Positions 22,357-33,600 are shown, numbered from the stretch's first letter. The stretch: 64,000 nucleotides of DNA from Notospermus geniculatus (GCA_002633025.1 NMRB01002746.1:23219-87218); one strand, 5' to 3'. Notes: generated by a model from the sequence alone, not told the origin. Translations and numbers: made by a program.

Positions 22357-22927
22357 TCAGTCAGAGTATGTCAGTTGATTGCAAATGATTCTCTTCACTG
22401 AAGCCAAAATAGTAGCATGGTCCATTTTGTCCTTTATCTTCAATGCATACAGTGCACTCAGCGTTGGCCCACCCCCTGGTGTCGGACCATCATGCTCGAA
22501 TTCTCCATTCCAGTAACATACTGCCTCTGTTATTTCGCCACGGCGTAGTCCTCCGGACACCACTTTACAGATGTCCCTTGGCATTCCCACCTTCCAATAC
22601 TAGGATTGCATTTGGATCATATGGGTTGTGGGGCTCCCGCCTAACACGCAACGGGCATCCAACGTTTGGCTTGACTTTAAAGTGGTGATACCTAAAAAGA
22701 GAGCGTGGGGTAATGAAACAGGTAGGTGCTGCTAATTTAGGCCAAATACTAATAGTATGCTAGGTCCTATGACATGACTTGAGGTAGGCCTAGCCTAAAC
22801 TTCGTCCTTACCCGTTGACAGATGAGAGAAACATAACCTTATGATGCGATGGGCCAATATTTGCTCTTGCAATATCAAGCAATGCAGAATATGTGAGAAT
22901 GTCCCTCTGCTCTTTGCTGCAGGCCAT
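22357..22927 (-). pseudogene. HIRAN-domain gene, two exons, one frame break
   Basis: Exon 1 (22927-22812) starts at ATG with 'MACSKEQRDILTYSALL' and ends at a GG|GTAAGG donor. Exon 2 starts at 22691 after TTTTTAG. The phases fit, joining 'FLSSVNG' to 'YHHFKVKPNVG' and then 'PLRVRREPHNPYDPNAI'. The G..L.(V)RREP.NPYDPNAI block, followed by 'MPRDICKVVSGGLRRGEI', is the HIRAN fold. That DNA-end-binding module is known from HLTF/Rad5 and also occurs as a stand-alone or transposon-linked domain. A one-base shift is needed at 'LEGG' (near 22590) to stay in frame. After the domain, about 45 residues lead to a stop at 22357. The start lies 190 bp from the divergent plus-strand gene, so a shared promoter is likely. 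Confidence 0.72.
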
Positions 22928-23117
22928 GATGATGCTCACGTCTAGACTACAGGTCAGCGTGTGTGCAGGGGTGTGGCCAGGTCTGGAATTTATGGGCATG
23001 ATAATTAATGAGGGGCCGTCTCAGTCTCTAGTCATGGTAGTCATATGGCTAAACCTGAGAATCTTCAGGTGGCATTTCATTTTTGTTTTCAGGTAGGCCT
23101 AGATCCAATCAATCGTC

Positions 23118-25825
23118 ATGGCTAAAGGTAAAAAGCGAAGAGTTACCAGGGCATCTGTAGCCCTGAACCAAAACCCACTGGCTGAAAGACGGTGCCGTTG
23201 CAAGTTGCACGACTTTGACATTTTTAGTGAGACTTGGGTCCATGTGAGAGTACACAGTACAGCCGCTAAAGATTACAAACATGGCAACTTGAAATGGCTT
23301 ATCGAAAAGGGCATGACATGACAGAAAGGAATAAAATTGTCTGCAGTCTCTGTCTCAACTACGCAGCAGAGAAAATGAATCGGACGAGAACGCCTGCCTC
23401 TAATCAACCATCCTCATCAAACAGTGGTTCCATGCAGCACAGTTCCGACGAGAATTCAGACAACCCGAAGACAGAGGATTCACCACTGAAAGATGGTACC
23501 GGTAGTTCAGTTACTGATGTTATACAAAAGCTTAGTGCGGGTGAACTCTCTCAGCAGGATCTTTGTGCACTCGCGCATGCCTTAGGCCAAAGCCTCTCCA
23601 AGGATGTTTATGAGGATTCGAAACGACTACAGTCGGATTATTCAAGTTTAGAGACACTGACTTCCATGAGCTGTAAAACCTTCCTAGATGAACGACCGTC
23701 CCCTCTGACTAAATTCATTTTCGGTGCTTCAGGAGTAGATGACAACGAGGAATCCAAGTTGATGCGTTTATGTATTGTCGTGGAACAGATATATAAGGCG
23801 AGAAACAGTAAATTTGTGGGGCCTGTTTCGTTTGCAAATGGTGTCATTAAGTGGACAATGTCAGGCAGTAAAACTGCTCATGTTTTGGAAAGTGCCAGCA
23901 GTGCTTGTGGCAGTATTACTACCTTACGGAACGTTTTCAAGTCATCATCTGAAGAGGAAAATACTTGCTTTTCTGAAGACGTCGATGTATTTTTTGACAA
24001 TACTCAACGCGTAGGTAAGACTGTCAGGGTCAGAGAAGATGGCACAACGCCTGTTGGTATAGCCACCATTGTTGTGTTTATTCAAAGCCAGCCTCCCGAC
24101 TAACCTCCAGTCTCGAAATGATTTGAAACCATCCGAGTGGCCGAAACGACAGAGACCAGTTAAGGAGACAGTCGATGAGATAACAAAACTTGAGGATCAT
24201 TTGAATGAGGAATATTTCCGTCCGTATCGACTGGGATTCCAAGTAGATGTGCTAAACGAGGTTGTACAGGAACTAAATTTTGAAGATGATGGGCCTACAG
24301 CTACGGATCATGTCGATATTTCCTAAACATCTTCGTAGCTGTCCTGCATGCAACCACAAACGGAACAATCTCCCCAATCGAGAATCTTTGTATGCAGATG
24401 TACCGAACGCCCACCCCGACTTGCCCCTTTGTGTGAAAATGGGAGAAATAATTGGTGTCAACCCGAATTCGAAAGCAACTCTGAAAACTGTCCTTGACAA
24501 TTTGTCTAAACAGTGTGGTATTCAGGAAGGTGGTCGTCAGTGGTTGCGTCTTGGGTGCGATGGTGTACCATACAGAATTATGGACAATATTATTAGAAAT
24601 ACTGTCATTTGTGATGTGTGCGGAGAAGAGGTAGACACTTCAAAAACGCCATTCTCTCTACATGTTGAATCTTCCCATCCAGGCATGACAAACATCGGAC
24701 ACAAGCTGCTGTACGGGCATATCTTGCTCGTCCCTGGAGCTGGACATATCGAAAAGAACCTGATGATGATTGTTTTTCGATTGTGCCGCGCCGTATTTCT
24801 AGATTTCCTGGCAGACTGCTTAGGATTCAGTAGCAGTCGGGCGAAGGACTTTGCATTGGGGTGTAGTAATCATCATGTCGCCTGGCAGATCCTCACTATT
24901 GCTTTGGGTGCATTCGCACGAGAGTTGATATATCAGTTTGTCATGGACTGCCACCAACGAAGTCAAGAGGTTAACGTCAACAATCTGGCTAACTGGCGTG
25001 CTCAGGAAGTGAAAAACCCTAATTATAATCTCATATTCAACATTGTGTTCTCTGTCTTCTTAGGGTTAAAGTGCTACCGTGCTGGAATCCGCCGCAACAA
25101 CTCCAAGTATGCATTAGCAGGCCGTCAAAAAGTGGTACCACTTGTCTATGCTGACTGGGCTGACTTGCAAAACCGTGTTGAAGCACCACCAGAAATCCTA
25201 CAATACATGGAGGACAACAAATCCTTCTCTAGAACAGGCGACACCACACGGGGTGAAGGCAGCGATTATCTTAAAAACTTAAAAAGCCATCTGCCTCCTG
25301 GGGTTCCCACAGAGACTTCATGGAGAGTGGCTTCCCGTCTGGACAAACACTTTGGAAGAAACTGCTGTATTCAACTTTGAAGAGGAGATTCAAATGTTCC
25401 GAAGCAGAATCAGAATTTTCAGAATGTTACACAACCCAAGGCAATTGAAGTCTCTCAGGTCTATTGATGGCAAAGTTTTGGACAAAGATCTCGTCAACTT
25501 CTACTTCACAGTAAGGGAAAATTACAGGGCATTCAAGACAGGAGAAGACACCTACAAAACTCCTATATTCGTTACTCCGGAAGACAGGAGGGCCTACGAA
25601 GACATTGGGAACAAAACCATCAAGGAGCTCGAGTCGGCTACAACCAAATTACTGGAAACATTCCCAGATCAAAATGTTGCAGCTGAGAATCTCTTTAAGG
25701 AAAGCATTGCAGGAGGTCGTGGGAAGAAGCAAGATTACGTGTCATTTTACATTAATATGAAAGCTGAATATGAGAGACAGTTAACCAGTTCTATACAGGC
25801 TACGGATGACGACACCTCAGAGTGA
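23118..25825 (+). pseudogene. Large transposase-like gene of unknown family, four frame breaks
   Basis: Consecutive plus-strand frames read as one protein of about 890 residues, interrupted by single-base shifts near 23320, 24100, 24318 and 25345. From N to C: a basic start ('MAKGKKRRVTRAS'); a possible zinc ribbon (C-x-C near residue 33, C-x2-C after 'NKIV'); a Ser-rich linker; a helical domain with 'SGSKTAHVL' and 'VFFDNTQRVGKTVRV'; a stretch with 'LGCDGVPYRIMDN' and a second C-x2-C ('CDVCGEE'); then 'LVPGAGHIEKNL', 'LGFSSSRAKDFALGCSNHH' and 'YRAGIRRNNSKYALAGRQK'. Asp in GCDG and Glu in GHIEKN are candidate catalytic residues. The layout (conserved FDN, then PGxGHxE) resembles uncharacterised transposon-linked families of cnidarians and echinoderms and, loosely, fungal DUF6589. 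I recognise no named superfamily, and the function as transposase is inferred from context. Confidence 0.65.
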
Positions 25826-26052
25826 TTCTTAAAACATGCCCGGTGGTCACTCACTTATGGCCATAGTACCCCATGTGCGTTCCCAAAAACTGACACCCCT
25901 GGTTCCTGCCGTAGGCATGATAGGGAGCGTTTAGGATTGTTAGGGAGCGCACATCGTGCATGTACCGGTTACTAGTATGGCACTTCGGACTTGAAGAGAC
26001 CTTTCTGTGAACGTCGGAGAATACTTTTGTGTGATACGGTACCTTTCTCTAA

Positions 26053-26289
26053 AGGGCGGTTTACACTAGGTTGCACCAAGTTGCAAGTTGAAGCAACTTG
26101 CAACTTGTTGCAAACTACCTGGGACGGTTTACACATAGAAAAATCGATGCAACATCCAGCGTGATCGAGTTGCAACAAGTTGCATGCCCGTTTACACATG
26201 CAACTTTTATGAAACGTTTTGGTTTCATCAGATTTATGCAACAAGTTGCATGAAGTTGCATATGAAAAGTTGCATGTGTAAACGGGCCT
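26053..26289. repeat. 237-bp MITE with TIRs
   Basis: The left end is AGGGCGGTTTACAC and the right end GTGTAAACGGGCCTT, giving 14-bp imperfect inverted repeats. The interior consists of many repeats of GTTGCAAC / AAGTTGCA. Adjacent TAA/TTA words make a PIF/Harbinger-type origin possible, but the target duplication is not clean. It lies between the transposase-like gene and the PHD gene. Confidence 0.75.
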
Positions 26290-26491
26290 TTAACGTCGGA
26301 CTTTGGGATGTCGGACAATGCTACTTCGGACTTGAGGTACATTTTAAAAATGATTTCTCCATTGTCGGACGTACGACACTTCGGACCTATCAATGCCTAC
26401 AGGGAGTCGGACGGGACGTCAAACTTATGGGGGAAGGAACACCAGGAAAAAATGTAAAAAAGATGAGGTATAATTTTTACATTTCACAACT

Positions 26492-27647
26492 TTATTTCAA
26501 ATTACATGTAGGCCTATTACATGTATTACATGTGTTTACCAATTCACAATTTCCTCTTTGCCTTAGACTTGCCTTTACCTTTACCCAATGGCCTATGTTT
26601 GGTGCAAAAAAGGGGACCTTCCTCAATTTGTTGTCATCTGTGTAGTATAAGCCAATGCAGTGCTGATGTACCCAATAGGCACAGTCACTGCGCTTCGTCA
26701 CCGGATTCTTATGGCCACATCCGAGCCATGCGGATGTCTCGGCTGTCTCGTGACAGACTCTGCATGACTCATCATCTGTGGACGTGTCTTCATTCTCAAC
26801 AGTAGGGTGGCTTTTTGCAGGCGATGGGGTCACAACTAGGGGTTGTGCAGCATTGGAGCTTGAAGCTTCACGCTCAACAGCAGGCTCAGATTGAATGCCT
26901 GGACGACTTGGTGGAGTCGCTTCATATATGTATGTTTTGGAGCGCGTGGGGCAAGCTCCAACGGCTGGTTGTATCAGCACCTTCGGACGGCAGTGGGTGA
27001 GAACTTCCACTTCCTTGGCCTGGAAAGCAAAATAAAACAAATTAGTCCAGACTGCAGAACTGCCAAAATTGGTGTAATAGGGGGAGGTAGTCATGAATAC
27101 CCAACATGAAATCAATAAGTTTCCAAGTTACCAACATTTGAGGAGCAAAATGACTTTTGGTCGGTGGTAGGCCTAAGGCCTACAGCTAAATCTGTTTTTC
27201 CATGAACCAGATAGGCCTGGTTCGATTTGATGGGATTCCGAAGGGTTTGGGGTTGGGGTTACACACTTGAATATCTAACCATAAAACATGTAAAATGAAA
27301 TGGTAAGTTTCAAACTAACGTTCGGCTCCTCCCAGTCAGTGGTCGCAAAGAACTGGAAATAACAATAACATGACCTTGAAAGCTGAACATGGTGAAATTG
27401 CCAATTAGAAGCATAAATAACATGCATAACAAAATAATGAGTCACAATTGTTAATTTACAGCTAATATAAGTGATTTGCATCGTTTGGTCTGTGTGGCCC
27501 TCCTCGAATCCGGATTTTGGATAAATCTAAGATCCTTTTTAGACTGACGCCACTTGTCCCCTGCTTTTTCTTGACTGAAACTGCAAGGGTTTCATAATAT
27601 TTGTCTTCTGCGGTAGGTGGTGGTGTGGAACGATCATCAGATGCCAT
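26492..27647 (-). pseudogene. PHD-finger gene, three exons, frame break in the finger
   Basis: Exon 1 starts at 27647 ('MASDDRSTPPPTAED') and runs towards 27475; its donor is unclear. Exon 2 is 27352-27320 ('FFATTDWEEPN', TTTCCAG acceptor, GTTAGT donor). Exon 3 starts at 27019 (TTTCCAG|GCC) in matching phase. It contains a long Pro/Ser linker and then a PHD-type finger, with Cys in 'CRVC', 'WLGC' and 'SDC' and His/Cys in 'YWVHQHC'. The last metal pair is out of frame. Across a run of six T near 26610 the other frame supplies 'FFC' and 'KH', then a Lys/Gly-rich tail and a stop. One base has thus probably been lost or gained. PHD fingers bind histone tails and occur in several transposon proteins; here it may help target the element (inference). 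Confidence 0.65.
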
Positions 27648-27680
27648 CGCTCTATAACACAAATTAGATGGTAGTCATAA

Positions 27681-28182
27681 GCCACTTTTACACTACGCAT
27701 AATTTTGGCCCGAATGAACCGTGCCGTGCTCGACCCGGGCCAGGCCCGCCTCAGAAAAAGCATTTTACCCCATTTACACTGCACCATGAAAACCGCGCCA
27801 ATATCTGAGTCGCCGGCTCTCCTTTCTGTGGAGGTAGGAAATCTCCGTCATTTTCAATATGGCTGCGCCCTTGATCATTCGCGGCAATGACGTATTGAGT
27901 TCAAGGCCGATAAATGAGCATGCGCACTTCACTAAAGGCGAGTCATTCAAGTGGGCCGAGCCCAGTAGCGTGTTTACACTGTGTAGTTTTCCAGCGGAAA
28001 CGTGCTCGACCCGGGCCGTCTGGGTCGAACCCACCTCCTGTTGGGGGGTTCGGCCCGGATGAAAGTAGCGCCGTGCCGAGCCCAGTTGTGCTGTGCCAAC
28101 CCATTTACACTATTACCTTTTTTGCCGCGCCGTGCTCGACCCGGGTCGAGCACGGTTGAAAACACGTAGTGTAAAAGAGGCC
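27681..28182. repeat. ~500-bp MITE with TIRs
   Basis: The left end is GCCACTTTTACACTACG and the right end CGTAGTGTAAAAGAGGCC, which are reverse complements apart from one short gap. The interior is unusually GC-rich, with repeated GTGCTCGACCCGGGCC-like words that also pair with each other. It sits just upstream of the PHD gene start, inside the TTAA element. Confidence 0.8.
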
Positions 28183-28540
28183 ATAGCTGATGAAAAAGAG
28201 AAGAATTTCTTATTTAATATTTAATATTATTTAATATTCTCTACAGCACTACCCGACCTGGTATTCCACCTTTAGCACCTTTGAGATGCCCCCCAACCAT
28301 CTCTCATGCGCATGCGCTGTGCGTATGGCAAGGTTTCAATCAAAATCGTAAAATAACAGTTTAAAACAGGTTTCTGTGTGAAAATGTTCCACTTTGAAAC
28401 ACCTGAGAGATCGATGGAAGACTAATTCATAGAAACAGCAGTGTACAAGAAAGGATGGTTGAGATAAACCCGGATTTTATCATACCTACGCCAGTGAATC
28501 GATCGATAAAAAAAACACTTCCCGATTTGACGTCATCACA

Positions 28541-28690
28541 TCTCGATCGTCCTCGGGAAACGAAGGTTTCCGATTTCGGAAACGAAAACCGATGCAAAAT
28601 TCGGTAATGTTACCGAATTCAGAATCGCTGCGCTTCCGATATCGGAAACGTTTCCGAAATCGGAAATTTCCCGAACTGCTCTTGCTCGTC
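28541..28690. repeat. Right subterminal palindrome-rich repeat
   Basis: Contains TTTCCGATTTCGGAAA, AATTCGGTAATGTTACCGAATT and TTCCGATATCGGAA palindromes. It matches the left subterminal repeat (21945-22025) in inverted orientation, down to the word AGTTCGGGAAATTTCCGA. Together the two define the proposed inverted ends of the 21876-28726 element. Confidence 0.8.
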
Positions 28691-29041
28691 GCATGGGGGC
28701 TTTTCGTTCATGCAGTTCAGCTTTAATAAGATTCAACCTTGACCTCAGTTATCATCACCACTTCCTGAATTCAAATCATTTATCACTCACTCTTTATATG
28801 GACGGTATCAATAACAAACTTTGGGCGCCCTGTAAAGTCAATTCAATACAGAATTTAAGCGGCTATTCGCCTTGCTTGTTTTTTCACGTACACGTGTGCT
28901 CAAACCAACAAGACAACAGATAAAAGTAATGCCGTTTTCTTTAAACGACAAATGAAGGACATCAGCCTTGATCAGGTATAACTGATGGTCAAAAATTACA
29001 ATGTATGTGTAATGACTGTTAGGGGACTGACCAGCATACCT

Positions 29042-29715
29042 GAAATTTTTAATGCAAATTGTCAAGGAACCGTTTGTTGTTCACAATGTCAATCAGGGCA
29101 GAATGTGCTGGGAAACTTCGCATATGACGGACGGTAATTGCTGGTCCCAATCTGTACGCTGTATGCGAGTTCAACTGTATGTGAGGTACAACAGAAATAT
29201 TTAATTGGCACTTACATTGTAATGATGGGGATTGGTTTCGGAAAGAGAACAGTATCAATTGCATTAAAAGGTAACACACACAAACTTACCTCAACAAGTT
29301 TATTTAAGTTTTTGCTCACGTGCCATACGTCATGTTGTTGGTGCTCAATTCCTTCTAAGTCAGGATCAATCATGTTCTGAAAGTAGTATCATACAATGGG
29401 TGAGGTCAAGTTTCACAGTTTGGAAAGGGTTAGGCGTTAGTCTTTGTGTAGTAGGCCTACCCTAGACAAAACACCGACTTCGGGTAGACTCCTGAGGAAC
29501 ACCTCGAGTAACACTGGGGTCACACCTGGTGTTTGACCGTGGGGTATGTAAGTGCCAAGTTTCACATCAATACCATCAGCGGTTACAAAACGATGCAAGA
29601 TAATTTCTGACTCGTTTTAATACTTACTCAAGGAAGCAACAATCTGTCACTATTTCTTTCACCTCAACTTTGGATCTCACATCAGCCAGAGCTTTCTTGA
29701 AGCCAGTCCTCTCCA
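29042..29715 (-). pseudogene. Exons of a transposon-type gene with a DVWH block
   Basis: Three minus-strand pieces resemble successive parts of one protein. The first, near 29710-29640, is 'MERTGFKKALADV ... VKEIVTDC'. The second, 29376-29290, is 'IDPDLEGIEHQQHDVWHVSK', an 87-bp exon with TTTCAG acceptor and GAG|GTAAGT donor. The third, about 29155-29042, is 'FPAHSALIDIVNNKRFLDNL'. The order 'M-E-x2-GF..., IVTD, ...HxxDVWHxxK, ...AHxALxxIVxNKRFLxDL' is familiar from multicopy transposon-associated genes of fish and marine invertebrates, with Asp in VTD and DVWH as likely catalytic residues. The first exon's phase does not match the second, so the gene is broken or an exon is missing. It lies just outside the right TTAA border at 28726. 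Confidence 0.55.
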
Positions 29716-30613
29716 TATTACCTGGTAGGCCTATTTCGTTTTCTTTTTCCAGTTGCGGAGGGCACTGTGGCTCCCCTTCTGGTCTAGGCCTTGTTCCCCC
29801 CCCCCCTTTTTTTGCTCTAATCCTCCTCGCCTTATTCTTCTCATTGTTCAGTGATTTGCATTATCCATTCTCCCTTTTTTTTCTCCTACAAATCTGGAAG
29901 TTGACTTCCTTTATATTCCTTTACTTTGTGTTGACCTTTGTGCATCTTTTCGCTTTGTGGTTGTTATGTATTACACATGTCATATTTATTAATTTATAAA
30001 CTTTCTTTCAGCCAATTGAAGCTCTGCGCCAGTTGCTTCCACTCTGCTTGTGGTCAGGCTGAGAAACCCTGCATTTATTCAACCCTTTTCTTTCAGCTGA
30101 ATTAGTTTCTCCTTAATTGTCCTGCGGCCACCCGTGGGGCTTGGTCGCTATTCTTTCCTTAATTGTTTGTTTGTCCTGTCTACACAGATTATGTAGTTCT
30201 ACATTCGGGTTTCAGCGCAGTCTTTTCTAGAGTTTCAGATTGTAAAGTTCCACTTGAAAAAGACCCCGGTTGGGGTCGAAAATTCGTGATTTCTGGAGAT
30301 TGACTTCTTGTTTATTATCATTTTGTGTGTCAATTTTGTGCTTTTTGTACCTTGGAAATTGGCAGAATATATAAGAATGGTAACTTTATTCGCAGGTTTG
30401 GCCAGGCTAGCTCAATAATTGAGTGGTGGAATAAGAAGAAGAAGAACCTGAGTGATCTCAATATGGTCCCCATGCGGGCTGTAGGTCTGGGGACCATAAA
30501 AAAGATATCAACTTTGCTGATACCATGTAAAAATTTTCAAGTGTTGGAAGTAACAAGCATACAGATCACATGCAAAAAATCCACCACAAGTTTACTTTTC
30601 ATAATTCACCAAC
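29716..30613. other. Pyrimidine-rich insert-like stretch with a GACCCC/GGGGTC hairpin
   Basis: T- and C-rich sequence without an exon I recognise. At 30262-30277 GACCCC-GGTT-GGGGTC forms a perfect 6-bp hairpin followed directly by GAAA. Flanking words TTCCA (about 30248) and TGGA (about 30294) could pair as well. The layout recalls the hammerhead-like hairpins of Penelope-type retroelements, but the CUGANGA core is not present. Confidence 0.3.
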
Positions 30614-33600
30614 CTGAAGTACAGGAAATATTTGCACAATTGGTCAATGCACAGCTGCTTTGTCTCAATGCTGCCACGAAGGTACTCTGATGCGCAGCCA
30701 CAATCGATCGACCAAGAGGAGAGGTCTGTAATTGTAGAACTGTACGCCTTTGGATCATTAGCATCAATTATCTAGAAAATAAAAGTAAAATTAGTCAACA
30801 TATTGCAAAAAATCGATGGCAAGGGAAAACTACTTGAGAACAATTATTTCTCATACCACACCAGGAAAGTACATGTATTGTCAAACATGTGGCAGCCCCT
30901 CTTATTGTAAGCTGTGAACCAGGAGGTACTGGTACATGTTTGTCAAGGCCATCATCTACCTGCCACAAGAAAATTTTATGAACTGGGGAACCGACAGTCG
31001 GGTATATATCCGCTGCATATACAATACCCTTTTGATCTTTGATGTGACATCGTCGTCTGGAATATCCAAGTAATTTATTTGTGTCACTCGTTTCCCCATC
31101 ATTAACGACACCATGGTGGGGTTCAGACAATGAATTCCCGGTCCATCGAACAGTACACTCCATGAGAACAGCTTGCCACAGGTGTAGTAGACCTCATTCT
31201 CGACATGATCCATATTGTATGAAAAGATTTTGTTGTCATCTCTTCCCAAAAGTATCTTTGTCATAATCTCCCTCATTAACAACCTGGAGATTAAAAAATT
31301 AACAGATAAAGTAGAATAATATTGCAGGTTCATACATGTACAATACAGATACAAAGTACATAAATTACTGGAATTTATGATGGTCATCAAAGTTGCCGTA
31401 TTGACACAGGAACAACCCAGTAAACATTCACCTGAAATATTCCTTGCAGGGACCTCCGAAATCGTCCGCTTCCTCACCAACAAACTGAACCTTGGGCTGC
31501 AATGTAAAGCTGAATTTTGGGTGCTTAACTGCCCGCATTGTACTGGAAAAAATATTCTTCCGATTGACAAGCACCGTGCTTTGTCCCCCTTTTCCCGATT
31601 GGAATTCCAACTGCAATCTCATTAGATGACTTGCAAATGATTCATCACTTGACTGCAAAGCCGGCTGCTGGTCTGCAAGGCTTTCCTCTATCGCTCTTTT
31701 CAAATCGATGTCCTCTTCGTCCAAAAAATCTTCTCCGATTTCAACATACGTCTGATAACTGTAAATTAGATAAGAGATGAGAGTAAATTCATGTTTTAAA
31801 TGAAACATATACACCAAACCAAGAGAACAGTACATATTAGCTAACGTACACAAGATCATAAAAACGTTTCGCACCTGGCACACCCTCCACTCAGAATCCA
31901 TCCTTAAAAAACATTCATTTATGTTATACAATTCGCAGTCAATCAAAATGGGAGACAATGTCGCATCCTACACCAAGCTAGTTTATCACAGTCGGTCAAT
32001 GATGTAGCATATAAGTTATTTTGGGTCTTTCTTGAAACATTCTGGTTTGTATAATTAAATAATAATTTCTATAAGAGGCTCTAATGGGGAAGAAACAGAA
32101 TAATAACATACATTACGGGCACATGCTTGTATACCTACCGACAAGAATTAAGGTCAGGCAACTCATCATCTGCAAGAGCCTCACTTCCTCTGGTGGTAGC
32201 AGTCGGCTTACTGGAATAAACGCAACGCAACGCAATCAACGCAATGAACCTAGTTCCTATTTTACCCATTTGCCGCTGCTTTGGTAGGCGTAGTAAGCAC
32301 ATAACATATGCGAGGGTCGAGGATTGATGCTTCCGGCAAGGGACCATTCATTGTGTATCAATCCGACAATCATGATAGTCTCGGGCAACATATTAAAACG
32401 TTCATGGCCATCTTGGTGTAACGCACTCACCTGGTATGCGCGAGCCTAGCATCTCCCAATGATCCCATACTGGTCTCCTGTCCAACCTACGTACACTTAG
32501 TGGCAACTAGACTGATACTCTGCTGAGCTCTGATACAAGTACAGGTAGTGAGCCAAAAAANNNNNNNNNNNNNNNNNNNNNNNNNNNNNNNNNNNNNNNN
32601 NNNNNNNNNNNNNNNNNNNNNNNNNNNNNNNNNNNNNNNNNNNNNNNNNNNNNNNNNNNNNNNNNNNNNNNNNNNNNNNNNNNNNNNNNNNNNNNNNNNN
32701 NNNNNNNNNNNNNNNNNNNNNNNNNNNNNNNNNNNNNNNNNNNNNNNNNNNNNNNNNNNNNNNNNNNNNNNNNNNNNNNNNNNNNNNNNNNNNNNNNNNN
32801 NNNNNNNNNNNNNNNNNNNNNNNNNNNNNNNNNNNNNNNNNNNNNNNNNNNNNNNNNNNNNNNNNNNNNNNNNNNNNNNNNNNNNNNNNNNNNNNNNNNN
32901 NNNNNNNNNNNNNNNNNNNNNNNNNNNNNNNNNNNNNNNNNNNNNNNNNNNNNNNNNNNNNNNNNNNNNNNNNNNNNNNNNNNNNNNNNNNNNNNNNNNN
33001 NNNNNNNNNNNNNNNNNNNNNNNNNNNNNNNNNNNNNNNNNNNNNNNNNNNNNNNNNNNNNNNNNNNNNNNNNNNNNNNNNNNNNNNNNNNNNNNNNNNN
33101 NNNNNNNNNNNNNNNNNNNNNNNNNNNNNNNNNNNNNNNNNNNNNNNNNNNNNNNNNNNNNNNNNNNNNNNNNNNNNNNNNNNNNNNNNNNNNNNNNNNN
33201 NNNNNNNNNNNNNNNNNNNNNNNNNNNNNNNNNNNNNNNNNNNNNNNNNNNNNNNNNNNNNNNNNNNNNNNNNNNNNNNNNNNNNNNNNNNNNNNNNNNN
33301 NNNNNNNNNNNNNNNNNNNNNNNNNNNNNNNNNNNNNNNNNNNNNNNNNNNNNNNNNNNNNNNNTTTTTTCAATGACAGATTACGCAATGAAGAAGTGAA
33401 TCTTGTGCAAAAACATTGATGCCCAGTTGTAGTCAACAAGATTTCTGACCTTATGCAGAAAACCGCATTTAAATTGGTTTGGTGGTTTATGAGATATTTG
33501 AGATAATAGGTGTTGATATTAATACGAACAAGACTGTACATGTAGCCCACCACTAGGTTTGACCCCTTTCAGGCAGCTCAGCAAGGGCATGATTCCCAGT

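Larger units (their letters stand above)
21876..28726. mobile_element. 6.85-kb TTAA-flanked element with inverted ends and three genes
   Basis: The left border is TTAA (21876-21879) followed by AGCTGAAGCTGTCATG. The right border, read on the minus strand, is TTAA (28723-28726) followed by AGCTGAACTGCATGAACG. Further in, both ends share a long inverted match (21945-22025 with 28600-28675) rich in TTTCCGATTTCGGAAA-type palindromes. Between them lie a HIRAN gene (minus), a large transposase-like gene (plus), a PHD-finger gene (minus) and two smaller foldback repeats. A TTAA target duplication is known for piggyBac and Kolobok elements, but I do not recognise either transposase here. The alternative is two independent inverted repeats that happen to flank these genes. 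Against that, I find no second TTAA-AGCTGAA end at the inner side of either copy. All three genes carry at least one frame break, so this copy is probably inactive. Confidence 0.6.

Noticed and set aside
26492-26645. Plus-strand frame ending at 26645
   Set aside because: It is antisense to the PHD exon and runs through the MITE at 26053-26289; no motif.
29670-29999. 109-codon hydrophobic frame
   Set aside because: It lies in a T/C-rich stretch and overlaps the antisense of a transposon exon; composition alone explains it.
32507-33553. Long open frames across 32.5-33.5 kb on both strands
   Set aside because: They consist almost entirely of N from the assembly gap.
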